Shown here: positions 40,770 through 52,654 of the stretch, piece by piece
Position numbering within the stretch: position 1 is the stretch's first letter
How the letters are laid out: every line of letters begins with the position of its first letter
Assembly (NCBI GenBank): GCA_034231615.1
Contig: CM067306.1
Location: forward strand, 44,150,094 to 44,214,093
Direction: 5' to 3'
Length of the DNA: 64,000 bases
Origin: Meghimatium bilineatum
Taxonomy: Eukaryota > Mollusca > Gastropoda > Stylommatophora > Philomycidae
Program-made: the position numbers and the translations under genes
The notes under the pieces: generated by a model
What the model saw: only the letters and a program-made list of their open reading frames with translations
Told to the model about the DNA's origin: nothing
Databases searched by the model: none

Positions 40770-40925
40770 GCTAAGGTACCGAGTTCGACCCCCGCCACAG
40801 GCAACATTGCATCTGTACAATTCAGAAAGCAATGGCAAATTGCTGAACGTATTTATTTTTCTTAGAAAATAACTACAGCCAAAAAATATTGGGTTGGTGT
40901 CTACGTCCTGAATAGGATAAAACAA
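40770..40925 (+). mobile_element. tRNA-derived SINE, copy 2 (5'-truncated)
   Basis: This copy starts at box B (CGAGTTCGACCC) and repeats the same body (CAATGGCAAATTGCTGAACG, AAAATAACTACAGCC) and end (CTACGTCCTGAATAGGATAA). It follows copy 1 in the same orientation. Confidence 0.75.
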
Positions 40926-41470
40926 ATATGAACATCAGATGGCAAGACAAGATACCACTGTCCTTGATAGAGTTGGTTTACCCAGCAATGACACTATCCT
41001 GATGCAGACACAGATTCGTTGGGCAGGTAATTTGGTGCGTATAAGACCGTCGTCTGCCAAATATACTTCTCTATGGTGAGCGGGAGAAAGGTACACGATC
41101 TCAAGGTGGGCCAAAAGAAGCCACACAAGGACTTGTTAAAGACATCACTGAAAGCATTTGAAAGATACAAGGGAAAAACTTACACAAAATAGATCTACAT
41201 TGCGTTCTACAATAAAAAAGATCGCATTATCTTGTGAAAAGAGGAGAAATGCAGCAGCTCAACAGCGGAGAGTAGCTAAAAAGTCAAGGATAGACCAAGA
41301 TCCGTCTACAGTGTCCGTGCCCGAGATTCCATGTCCGAACTGTCCAAGGACATTTACAGTTCGAATAGGGCTCACTAGCCATCTACGAAATCATAATCAA
41401 GGGCATACTCTAATTGAATTTTCAAAAGTGGATGTAACAAATGGTCATCATCACTTGTGATGGACAAACA
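40926..41470 (+). mobile_element. LINE-C C-terminal end with C2H2 finger
   Basis: The plus strand reads RWQDKIPDTTVLDRVGLPS, ILMQTQIRWAGNLVRIRP, SLW.AGEKGTRSQGGPKK, LLKTSLKAFERYKGK, LTQNRSTLRSTIKKIALSCE and finally the finger CPNCPRTFTVRIGLTSHLRN with its two Cys and two His, to a stop at 41458-41460. The order is that of a widespread LINE type (IRWAGHVVRM...W..LAxxRSxWR). One stop and a frameshift occur early. Its relatives end at 15812 and 62466. Confidence 0.8.
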
Positions 41471-41989
41471 GCAGGATATCAATCTGAATAGGAAACAATC
41501 GTGTGAATATTGGGTTTTTTCTAGGTCACGTGGGGTTTCTAAATCACATTACTAAATCGCCAGTGGTAACACCGATGGCTACAACAAACGAACGATAACT
41601 CCACAATACATTTTGTCTTTATAAATATTTTATTAAAAAGAGGTGTTATGTTTTTATGACGTTATTTTTAAAATAATTTGTTAAAATTAAAATCGTTTGC
41701 TTGTCACTAATGTGTTGTTAAAACAAACATAAACGAGATGCTCAATGATTTGATTACTGGGATCTTTTAGAAGACGGATAACCTCAAATTTGCTTGAGGT
41801 ATAATTCATGATTGATTGATGTAAAATTTGATATATTTTCTGCATGCATGATAATTGATACCCTTTTTTCGATAGCCAATGCTAATGTTATGAAAACACA
41901 CTTTACACAGACCAACTGTTTACCTATTCTATACTATAAGGAGTGTTTTTTCCCGGAAAAATTTGGGTATATTTAGCTAGTATAGGACA
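41471..41989. other. AT-rich DNA without recognisable gene
   Basis: I see no coding potential or named element here. From about 41990 the sequence becomes recognisable as repeat X. Confidence 0.5.
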
Positions 41990-42780
41990 CAATTTTCAAC
42001 AGAGTAAATGTAATTATTAATATAATTAAAAATGTTAGCTATGTGCATTAGCATTAGGTAGGTATTAGCACTAAATTTTCAAATTGGGTTTATAACATTA
42101 TAAACACCACAGTTAGATAGCCCTTGAAATTTGCAATTCAACGATACCTCAACCAAGTCTGTAGGTCGATTCTGTGAAAAGTTATGAATTTTTTTTGTCG
42201 AAATTTCAGGAAAAGATAATTACATGGGAACATATAATAAAATATGAACGGACTGATGATGAAAGTTGTGACCAAGAATTGAAGCAGAACTAGCATTTTA
42301 TGAAATATTTCAGTTATTTATGATAATATATGCATAAAACTATACATTTTTGTGTTCGGGAAGGCAAGACGCATCTGTTGAATATACTGTACCAATTGTC
42401 AGGCATAATTGGGGCTAATTAATATTCAAAATGGTGGCTAATTTGCATAATTTACTTGTAATTTAATTGTCTAATTATTAATTATTTCACTTATGTATGA
42501 TAAAACACCATACAAACTATACATTTTTGTGTTCGGGAAGGCAAGACGCATCTGTTGAATATACTGTACCAATTGTCAGGCATAATTGGGGCTAATTAAT
42601 ATTCAAAATGGTGGCTAATTTGCATAATTTACTTGTAATTTAATTGTCTAATTATTAATTATTTCACTTATTTATGATAAAACACCATACAAACTATACA
42701 TTTTTGTGTTCGGGAAGGCAAGACGCATCTGTTGAATATACTGTACCAATTGCCAGGCATAATTGGGGCTAATTAATAAG
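41990..42780 (+). repeat. Repeat family X, copy 1 (head plus subrepeats)
   Basis: The head reads CATTAGCATTAGGTAGG, CAAATTGGGTTTATAACATT, CCACAGTTAGATAGCCCTTG, CCTCAACCAAGTCTGTAGG and GTGAAAAGTTATGAA. It leads into the 177-bp array at 42341-42780. It has no coding potential. Confidence 0.75.
42341..42780 (+). repeat. 177-bp tandem subrepeat, about 2.5 copies
   Basis: TATACATTTTTGTGTTCGGG starts at 42341, 42518 and 42695, giving a period of exactly 177 twice, with near-identical units. The third copy is cut at 42780 (GGGGCTAATTAATA). Near identity implies recent amplification or conversion. Confidence 0.92.
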
Positions 42781-43139
42781 AAAATTCTGGAGGTAAGGTA
42801 GGACATAGCGAATGCCAACTGACTAGAGTACAGGAACTGTATGGCGAATAACTAAGTGGGAGGTTTGGAACAGAGGATGAAAAAATGCAGAGGTGGAGAA
42901 TACAAGAGGAAAAAAGAAAAATAGAAAAAAAGAAGAAAATATGTGGTGGATAGACGGAAGCCCCGAGACGGAGATACGCCAGCAAGAAAGTAAAGTGTGG
43001 GTGGGAGGGATGAGGGAACCCAGATGCCTAAAGCCTTATGCATTAGGTCTCCAGTCATAACATCACTGTCACTATCAGAATTAAATAGAATATCCAATAA
43101 TGCATCTTAAAAATTATCTTTACGGTAATTCTAATTTAT
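42781..43139. other. Purine-rich unassigned segment
   Basis: Positions 42860-42960 are strongly purine-rich on the plus strand. Nothing else is recognisable. It separates two repeat X pieces. Confidence 0.45.
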
Positions 43140-43905
43140 ACCTAGACCTACTAATAATGTTTGAATAGAAGCTATCTGAGTTCGATTACAGTGACAGTGA
43201 GACACAAACACTTGTCATCGTCATGGTAACATGGGCTGCAAGCATTCTGACGCGCTGACATGTTTTTTTATCTGTACCCTTGAATAATTTAATACAATAC
43301 TGTTTGAAGACATTTCAATAAACACTAGTACATAGTGTCACATTAAATTAACTAAAGGATGATAAGATGTAGAAATTCATTAAACTGTAACTTAAATTTT
43401 TAACATTATACACGAATATCTATAATTAACGGCGCGGCAACATTGAACAGCCGAAAACGAACTCTAAAGTTAGTAGCATGGTCGGTCGATCACCATAGCA
43501 TTTTTAAAATTTAATAATAATTAATAGGTACTTCTAGAAATGTTAAAATTTGGTACATAAAGATAGAAATGGTTGCTGAATATGTTAGACATGGTTTCAC
43601 ATATTACTTTTAATCAAAATTTAGAAATATACGTGTGCAAAGACAAAAAACACCTACCTCGTCTTGTTTAATTGCTTGGTGTTAATTGTAGATAAGGTAT
43701 CTCCAACATTTATAATCTTAATACACTGCAGAAATGGATGATAAAAAGTATACAGTTCACTTTTATATGATCTAAAGCTGCGTGGCGTCACTAAATGACA
43801 ATTCCATTGGATAGTACACACGTGGTCCATGAAAAAATGAAAATGTCGGCACATGGCATGTTTATCAAGGGACATTACTCTAAATATCTTTTTGCGGAAA
43901 TATTT
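43140..43905 (+). repeat. Repeat X, tail half (diverged)
   Basis: Blocks such as GTTAGACATGGTTTCACATA, ATACGTGTGCAAAGACAAAA, TTTAATTGCTTGGTG and ATCAAGGGACATTACTC match the tail halves at 46040-46400 and 48230-48560, more weakly. It ends with CTAATGCCTA at 43915-43924, the family terminus. Confidence 0.6.
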
Positions 43906-43924
43906 CGATTAGTGCTAATGCCTA

Positions 43925-44261
43925 CATTAGGCTGATTATGATTAGCACAAAATTTTCAAAATGGGTGTACAGCATTATAAATACCACAGTTAGATAGCCC
44001 TTGAAAATTGCAATTCAGTGATGTCTCAACCAAGTCTGTACGTGAATTCTGAAAAAAGTTATGAATTTTTTTGAATTAATTTTTCATCATAATTATTTAC
44101 ATGGAACATATAAGGAAATATAAGCTGATTAGTGCACAAAGTTGTGACCGATAATTGTAGCAGAGCCAATAATTCATGACATATCTGAGTTATTAATGAT
44201 AAAATATATACCAAATTATACATTTTTGCGTGCGGCAAGAAAATTGTGGTGAGCACAATAT
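43925..44261 (+). repeat. Repeat X, head only
   Basis: It begins GATTAGCACAAAATTTTCAAA with the head motifs (CACAGTTAGATAGCCCTTGA, CTCAACCAAGTCTGTACG, GAAAAAAGTTATGAATTT) and a single degenerate subrepeat at 44210-44250. It is followed directly by a new head. Confidence 0.65.
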
Positions 44262-46433
44262 GGTAATTTTCAAAATGGGTGTACAGCATTTTAAATACCA
44301 CAGTTAGATAGCCCTTGAAAATTGCAATCCAACGATACCTCAACCAAGTCTCTACGTCAATTCTGAAAAAAGTTACAAATTTTTTTCGTATTAATTTTTG
44401 CCTCAACATAATTACATAGAACATATAAGGAAATATAAAATGACAGTTGTCAAAAAGTTGCGGCCCTGCCTTAGAACCGAGCCACTAATTTATGAATATC
44501 GTAGTTATTTGCATAAAAAAATATGACAAATTATACATTTTCTTGTTCGGGAAGACAAGACGCACCTCTTGATTACATTATGCTAATTTTCCGACGCATG
44601 CAGAGTTAATAAATAATTAACAATTGCGTCTAATTAGCATAATTGCAATTGAATGTATCATATACATTTTCCACATTTTTTAATTATTTAGGATAAAATA
44701 TATAGCAAACTGTATGTTTTTGTGTTTGTGAAGACAAGACGCACCTGTTGATTACATTCTGCTAAGTTTCTGATGCAGCCAGAGTTAATAAATAATTAAT
44801 AATGGCGTCTAATTTGCATAATCACATTGTCATATTTAATATATATTTATTAAATTTTTTAATTATTTAGGATAAAATATATTGCAAACTGTACATTTTT
44901 GTGTTTGTGAAGACAAGACGCACCTGTTGTACACATTATGCTAATTTTCTGACGCAGCCAGAATTAATTAATAATTAAAAATGACGTCTAATTAGCATAA
45001 TTGAAATTGAATGTATCATAAACATTTTTCACATTTTTTAATTATTTAGGATAAAAAATATAACAAATACATTTTCTTGTTCGGTAAGACAAGACGCACC
45101 TGTTTAGTACATTGTGTTAATTTTCCGATGCAACCAGAGCCAATTAATAATTAATAATAGTGTCTAATTAGCATAATTAAAATCTCTTCTATGCTTCCCT
45201 TTATGGCAACATGCATGTGGCTGGCAATCTGTAACCTCAGCCCTCTTTGTATCTGAAATATAATATTTGATTATTATTATTATTGGCATTTGGTACACAT
45301 GTACATAAACAATTCTATGTCAAAGGTATGTACCAGGTAGGTATGTGTACCAAATTTTCAAAATTTCCATTTCGTTTTTCCTATTATAGTGATACCTAAT
45401 TAGCCCTATATAATTAAATACTTTATTACATTATTCAGTAGATAGGCTTATGTAGAACATTGAGCAAAATTGATAATGAACAACAAGAGACAAAGATATC
45501 AAAAAGAGTGAGAACGTTTGGAAGATGCTGCAGTTTACGTTGTCTGCATTGATGATTTGATTTATTAGGCCTACTGAAAGGAGAAAGCATGTCTCAATAA
45601 AAAGTGAATTTTACGAAATATTCATGAGAGAATTATAAGAAATTGGACTTCATAAACAATATAAATAATATATATTTAATTTGAAATGTGTTTCTTGTAA
45701 AATTATCAACATGAAACAGACCAATGTGACTAAGAAAACACTTCAGTCGTCATGGCGACGGACGCATGATAGTACATAAGTACGCGCACTCGGCATGGTC
45801 TTGTACCAATAATTTCAATTATTTTACATATAAATCTTAGATTTTTTACTAGTAGCATTTAAAAATGAATTAAAGAAATTAAAAGAGGCAGGAATTGTAG
45901 TTGTTAAACGTCAATTTCTTTAAATAAGAGACATTTCAGAATTATCGACGCGGCAGTAAAGATTAGCGGTATTCAAGATGGCGGCTGAGGAATGCGTGAC
46001 CGATCTGCAGTGCGTTTGTTTAAAATTCGATAATAATTACAGGCAACTTCCAAAATTAATGAAATTTTGTATATAAAGAGAAAAATGGTTGTTTCATTTG
46101 TTAGACATGGTTACAACATTGTATTTTATTCAAATTAATGCATATACGTGTGCAAAGAGAAAAATCACTTACCTAGGCTTATTTAATTGCTTGGTGAAAA
46201 ATGTACACAGCGTATTTCCAACTTCTAGTTACGTAATTCGATGCACAAATGAAGGAGAAAAATTAAACAGTTGTCTTTTATAAACAATAAAGTTGCGTCG
46301 CGTTGTCTAAAGACAATTGCTGTGGTCAGTGTTTCACGTGATGCAAAAAATGGATTCTTGGACGCTACCAAAACAAGGGAAGTAATTTAAACCACATTGA
46401 CTTTCACGTCCCCTTACGATTTCCTAATGCCTA
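44262..46433 (+). repeat. Repeat X, long unit 1 (about 2.17 kb)
   Basis: The order is a head at 44262-44520, four subrepeats whose AAGACAAGACGCACC cores start near 44551, 44730, 44909 and 45085 (spacing 176-179), a middle block with CTTTATGGCAACATGCATGTGG at 45195, and a tail ending TCCTAATGCCTA at 46422-46433. It is about 95 percent identical by eye to unit 2, at a constant offset of about 2,184 bases. Confidence 0.85.
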
Positions 46434-46451
46434 GTATATTAGCACAAAATG

Positions 46452-48619
46452 TAGGCATTAGGACACAATTTTCAAAATGGGTGTACAGAATTTTAAATAC
46501 CACAGTTAGATAGCTCTTGAAAATTGCAATCCAACCAAGTCTCTACGTCAATTCTGAAAAAAAGTTACGAATTTTTTTCGAATTAATTTTCGCATCATGA
46601 TAATTACATGTAACATATAAGGAAATATGAAATGCCAGTTGTCAAAAAGTTGCGGCCTTGCCTAACCGAGCCACTAATTTATGAATATCAAAGTTATTTG
46701 CATTAAAAAATCTAACAAATTATACATTTTCTTGTTTGAAAAGACAAGACATTGTTGATTACATTCTGCTAATTTTCCGAAGCAGCCAGAGTTAATAAAT
46801 AATTAACAATTGCGTCTAATTAGCATAATTGCAATTGAATGTATCATATACATTTATCACATTTTTTAATTATTTAGGATAAAATATATAGCAAACTGTA
46901 TGTTTTTGTGTTCGTGAAGACAAGACGCACCTGTTGATTACATTCTGCTAAGTTTCTGATGCAGCCAGAGTTAATAAATAATTAATAATGGTGTCTAATT
47001 TGCATAATTACATTGTCATATTTAATATATATTTATTAAATTTTTTAATTATTTAGGATAAAATATATTGCAAACTGTACATTTTTGTGTTTGTGAAGAC
47101 AAGACGCACCTGTTGATTACATTATGCTAATTTTCTGAAGCAGCCAGAATTAATTAATAATTAAAAATGACGTCTAATTAGCATAATTGAAATTGAATGT
47201 ATCATATACATTTTTCACATTTATTAATTATTTAGGATAAAAAAATATAACAAATTATACATTTTCTTGTTCGGTAAGACAAGACGCACCTGTTTATTAC
47301 ATTGTGTTAATTTTCCGATGCAACCAGAGCCAATTAATAATAGTGTCTAATTAGCATAATTAAAATCTCTTCTATGCTTCCCTTTATGGCAACATGCATG
47401 TGGCTGGCAATCTGTAACCTCAGCCCTCTTTGTATCTGAAATATAATATTTGATTATTATTATTCTTATTGGCATTTGGTACACATGTAAATAAACAATT
47501 CTATGTCAAAGGTGTGAATAAATTACCAGGTAGATATGTGCACCAAATTTTCAAAATTTGATTTTTGTTTTTCCTATTATAGTGATACCTAATTAGCCCT
47601 ATATAATTAAATACTTTATTACATTATTCTGTAGATAGGCTTATGTAGAAAATTGAGCAAATTTGATAATAAACAACAGACATAGATACCAAAAAGAGTG
47701 AGAACGTTTGGAAGATGCTCAAGTTGACGTTGTCTGCATTGATTTGACTTATTAGGTCTATTGAAAAGAGAAAGCATCTCTCACATAAAAGTGAATTTTA
47801 CGAAATATTCATGAGAGAATTATAAGCAATTGGACTTCATAAACAATATAAATAATATATATTTAATTTGAAATGTGTTTCTTGTAAAATTATCAACATG
47901 AAACAGACCGATGTGACTAAGAAAACACTTCAGTCGTCATGGTGACGGACACATGATAGTACATAAGTACACGCACTCGGCATGGTCTTGTACCAATAAT
48001 TTCAATTATTTTACATATAAATCTTAGATTTTTTACTAGTATCATTTAAAAATGAATTAAAGAAATTAAAAGAGGCAGGAATTGTAGTTGTTAAATGTCA
48101 ATTTCTTTAAATAAGAGACATTTCAGAATTATCGACGCGGCAGTAAAGAATAGCGGTAGACAAGATGGCGGCTGAGGAACGCGTGACCGATCTGCAGTGC
48201 GTTTGTTTAAAATTCGATAATAATTACCGGCAACTTCCAAAAATAGTGAAATTTTGTACATAAAGAGAAAAATGGTTGTTTCATTTGTTAGACATGTTTA
48301 CAACATCCTATTTTATTCAAATTAATACATATACGTGTGCAAAGAGAAAAAACACTTACCTAGGCTTATTTAATTGCTTGGTGAAAAATGTACACAGCGT
48401 ACTTCCAACTTCTAGTTATGTAATTCGATGCACAAATGAATGAGAAAAATTAAACAGTTGTCTTTTATAAACAATAAAGTTGCGTCGCGTTGTCTAAAGA
48501 CAATTGCTGTGGTCAGTGTTTCACGTGATGCAAAAAATGGATTCTAGACGCTACCAAAACAAGGGAAGTAATTTAAGCCACATTCACTTTCACGTCCCCT
48601 TACGATTTCCTAATGCCTA
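46452..48619 (+). repeat. Repeat X, long unit 2, with inverted termini
   Basis: It begins TAGGCATTAGGA (46452-46463) and ends TCCTAATGCCTA (48608-48619), a perfect 12-bp inverted terminal repeat. Inside are a head, four subrepeats (cores near 46740, 46916, 47095, 47275), the middle block and a tail that includes ACAAGATGGCGGCTGAGG (48161-48178). No open frame of note occurs, so if mobile it is non-autonomous. Confidence 0.82.
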
Positions 48620-49225
48620 CAAAATGGGTTTACACTTACAGCATTATAAATACCACAGTTAGATTAAGATAGCCCTTGAAAATTGCAATTCATACCTCAA
48701 CCAAGTCTGTACGTCAATTCTGAAAAAGGTTATGAATTTATTTGAATTAGTTTTGCATCAAAAAAATGTACATTGAACATATAAGGAAATATAAGCTGAT
48801 TAGTGCACAAAGTTGTGACCAAGAATTGTAGTGGAGCCAATAATTCATGATAATTCATGACATATCAGAGTTACTAATGATAACAAATAGAACAAACTAT
48901 ACATTTTTGTGTTCAGGAAGAAAAGACGAATCTGGGGAGTACATTGTGCTAATTTTCAAATTCAATCAAAGCTAATTAATATTCAAAAATTGCGGTTAAT
49001 TTACATAATTAAAATTGAATTGAATATCCTAATTATTAACCATTTCTATTATTTATGATAAAATATGTTGCAGACTATACATTTCTGTGTTCGGGAAGAC
49101 AAGACGAATCTGCGGATCACATTGACATAATTTTCATATGCAGCCAAAGATTAATATTCAAAATGGCAGCGAATTTGCATAATTAAAATAATTATTCAAT
49201 ATATTTGTGAATTATAATAAAATAT
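48620..49225 (+). repeat. Repeat X, head and two subrepeats
   Basis: A new head (CAAAATGGGTTTACACTTAC, TAGCCCTTGAAAATTGC) follows unit 2 directly. Two subrepeats have cores near 48918 and 49096 (GGGAAGACAAGACGAATC). Positions 49226-49480 are AT-rich with no match found. Confidence 0.7.
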
Positions 49226-49479
49226 CCTACAGGGTTTTTGTGCCACAAATGTAATAAAACTTTCATGGATTATTCATGTACATAGTGATGTGATTTGTGT
49301 TTATTTTTGTGAACTGCTTGTTTAGGGAAATGTTCCTAGAATGGTAAGAATAAAGTAGACATTTTTTATACTTTTCTTTCTCATGTCATGTCTTCCCCCA
49401 TCTAAATCCCATTGTATATATAATTTGTATTATTATGCATATATCATGTTCTAGCAAAGCTGCTACTTGCAGGCAATGC

Positions 49480-50146
49480 AATGCCAATAGTCCAAAGAGT
49501 GCACATAGCAGTACATCAGTAGTGTAGTCACAAACCAAGTCGGACAGTTGTCATGACAACACACAACCTTTTGTAAGGCTTGTAAGCAGGCAAACAAACA
49601 AACTAACTCCCATTCATATGCTTTGGCTTAGTTTTTTAAAGAAATTAACAATTTTGTAGATACATAAACACACAGAGCATTTAATATTTTAAAAAGATGG
49701 CAATTGTATTTCTTGTTAACCAATATGCCTGTGAAAAACAATATGGCGGACATGCAGCATGGACATAGTGAACTTTTTTAAAACATTGGATGAGACAGAG
49801 TGCAGCTCAAATAATGTCCTTCATACTTGGTATACAAGTGTATAAATGGCTAATATAACATTTAGACAGTGAGTAAAGTTGTATGCAATAGTAGATTAAA
49901 AATGGATAATGAAAATACACAATAAGTGACAATACCTAGTGTTAAAATACAAGTTACTCAAACAATATCCACTGTTTTTGTCAGATAGAACTGTGTACAG
50001 AAAAGACTTGATGTCACAAAAATGTCCACTTCTATATGCCAAATAGTATCAGGTACACTGGAAATCTAATTAAAATGTGGTCACTGCCTACTTGCATGGT
50101 CAGGAAATAGACTAGTGGCCATTTTCTTCAAGGGACATAATTTGAT
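49480..50146 (+). repeat. Repeat X, diverged tail half beside the I-N1 copy
   Basis: Weak matches to the tail block include TTGTCATGACAACACAC, ACAATATGGCGGACATGC and CTTCAAGGGACATAATTTG. The I-N1 LINE begins right after this point. Confidence 0.5.
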
Positions 50147-52460
50147 AAATTTTTTTGGACACCAAAGAGCTCCTTTGTGCTAATGCAGCATTGCTGGCAC
50201 ACTACACCGCACAAATTGGTCAGAGAAATGTGGAGGCATATCAAGAAATCAGGAAAACGCTCACAGACACGTGTAAGAACTTGAGCATGGAAAACCATAT
50301 GCTAATCACAGTTGAAGAAATCAGGAAGGCACTGAAAAGTACAAAAAATACAGCACCAGGGCCAGATGGCATTAGATACGATGACATTAGTCGAAGAACG
50401 GATGAGGAGTTGGGAGAGTTGGTGGACATGTTCAATAATAGCCTTCTAAAGGGCACAGTGAAAGAAGACTGGTTGCACAGCTATTTAGTTCCACTACACA
50501 AACCTGGGAAGGACCACACCAGGATACATGGCTACAGAATAATAACTATGCAGAATACGATTGGCAAGCTTTTGGAAAAAATTGTGGCCCGGAAGGTATC
50601 GTGTTATCTTGCGCAGGATGTTTTTGAGGGGTTCGATTCGCGCATGGAGACATGTGCGGTCGCAATAGACCTTGAGGATGCGTACAATAGGGTGTCCTTG
50701 GATATCTTGATGCACCAGCTGTTAAATCTTGCAGTTAATCCTTTTGTCGTGCATTGGGTTGGCGCCGCCCTGATGCACAGGGTTGTAGTTCTTAAGTGTG
50801 GTAACTGGATATCTACACCAACGGTTATTAGCCCTGGCCTGCCACATGGATCGCCTCTATCTCCTGTACTTTTCAATGTATACACAGTACATATCGCTGG
50901 CAATCAAATCACAGGTGTTGGCAGAACGATGTCATATGCCGATGATATCCTGGTGTATAGACAGGGCAGAAATCGAGAAGAGTGCGTCGTGGAACTACAG
51001 AAGGAGCTGGACAGACTGACAAATTGGTGTCGAGATACGGGAGCAGTGGTTAATCCGTCTAAGGCATTCGTGACGTGGTTTTCCTTTAACAATCACATGG
51101 TAAAGACAGCCATGCCACAAGTTTCGTTGTCCGGGAAAAGTTTAGAAAGAACTAGCACAATGAGATATCTGGGTGTGTTTTTTGACAGAAGCCTGAGTTT
51201 CAGGGAACATGTTGACCACATTATCATAAGGGCAGGCAAAGGCTTAGCAGCAATGAAGGTTATGGCTGCTGCGCAATGTGAGCAAAGATTGTTATTTCTT
51301 TTGTACCAGGGTTTGGTAGTGGCTGTGGTGGAATATGCACTGGTAATTCTGACTCTTAGCCAAACTCAGATCGAAAGACTGGATAGAGTCCAGAATGCAG
51401 CAATGCGTATCATTCTGGGATGCACAAGAGACACATCGACAAGAACTATGCGATACCTACTTGACTGCCCAACAGCTGAGCATAGATTACAGTATTGCCG
51501 TGCACGGGCGTACCTTCAAATACATGCAGATAAGGAACACCCGTTGCATTCCGAAATACAGAAAGTTAAAGACAGCAGACTCAAGAGAGGAAGGTCGTGG
51601 ATGGGACGTGCTGAAGATGTAATACAAAGCGTGTGCCGATTACAGGATGTGGCAATTGGTGCGGAATGGATAGGTCTACCCACAGATTTCGAAACTTGTT
51701 TGAGAGTAGTAATATCACTTAGCAGGGAATGCAGAGAATGGTGTCCCACAGCTGTGGAGAAAGAAGTGCAGGCTTTAATCAGTGACAATACCAAAGAGGG
51801 GGATGTGATTATATACACTGATGGATCTGTAATTAGGCATGTTCGCAGTGCTTGGGCCTTTACAAAGGAGGAAAGTGGTGCCTTTGCGGTCACTACGAGT
51901 AGTATGACCATGGAGACTATGGCGGTGACCAAGGCATTTGAGTGGCTACGCACACAGAAAGTAACGCAGGTCTGCATCTTGAGTGACTCTATGAGTATGA
52001 TTAAGAAGGTACAAGTTGGTCTCGTTCGCGAACAGTGGATTGAGGCCTTGAGAAATGCGAGCTTGAAGGCGGTTACATTTATTTTCGTGCCGGGACATGT
52101 GGGCGTTCGAGGCAATGAAAGAGCGGATCAACTGGCATCGTGTGCGATTGTGGCAAAGGGCGATGGGGCAATGGATCGCGCTGACGTTTTGAACTCCTTA
52201 AGAGATATAACACGCGAGAGTGAGACGAATGTGGATGATGATTCCTTTTCAATGGCTAGGATTAAAGATCAGGGATTGAGATGCGGTGTTGCTAGAGGTG
52301 AACATTTTGGAGGGCGCAGAAGAATGATGGTCAACCAGCATAGGACCGGTACTGTCAGCAGAAGTGTGATGGCGGATACACTCAAGGAGAGATCGGAGCA
52401 ACTATGGATGTGTCCAGTTTGCAGTGATGATGATCCGACGACTAACTAACTAACTTCTTA
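50147..52460 (+). mobile_element. I-N1 LINE, 5'-truncated copy with a 764-codon open RT/RNase H frame
   Basis: One open frame runs from just after a TAA at 50146-50148 to a stop at 52447-52449. It has no ATG at its edge, so it is 5'-truncated, not a start. RT occupies roughly residues 50-340 (NTAPGPDGI at 66-74, AIDLEDAYNRV, ISPGLPHGSPLSPVLFNVY, catalytic YADD at 261-264). RNase H spans about 550-690 (YTDGS with Asp 556, METMAVTKAFEW, ILSDSMSMI, FVPGHVGVRGNERADQLA). Between SCYLAQDVFEGF and MET the family's VGAYRPxxDT-type motif seen at 34655-34720 is missing, an in-frame deletion of about 25 residues. The frame is thus open but probably not functional. An ACTA repeat (52438-52453) is the 3' tail. 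Confidence 0.9.
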
Positions 52461-52654
52461 TCTAAACTGCAAAGTTAAGGTAATACTTCGAAAGTAGGAC
52501 AAAGGTCACAACGGAGACCTATACTAGAAATTGGCCAATTTTATTTTATTTTCCAATGATTTGTACGTGCTATTATTCAATCATTATTGTACGTTCATTA
52601 TTTCTGCGCGAATACACTGAGAGAGGGCCCCCGCGATTGACCAGCTAAGGACAA

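Noticed and set aside
42341-42780. CRISPR-like array
   Set aside because: The repeats are 177 bases, contiguous, without spacers, and lie in animal DNA. This is a tandem repeat.
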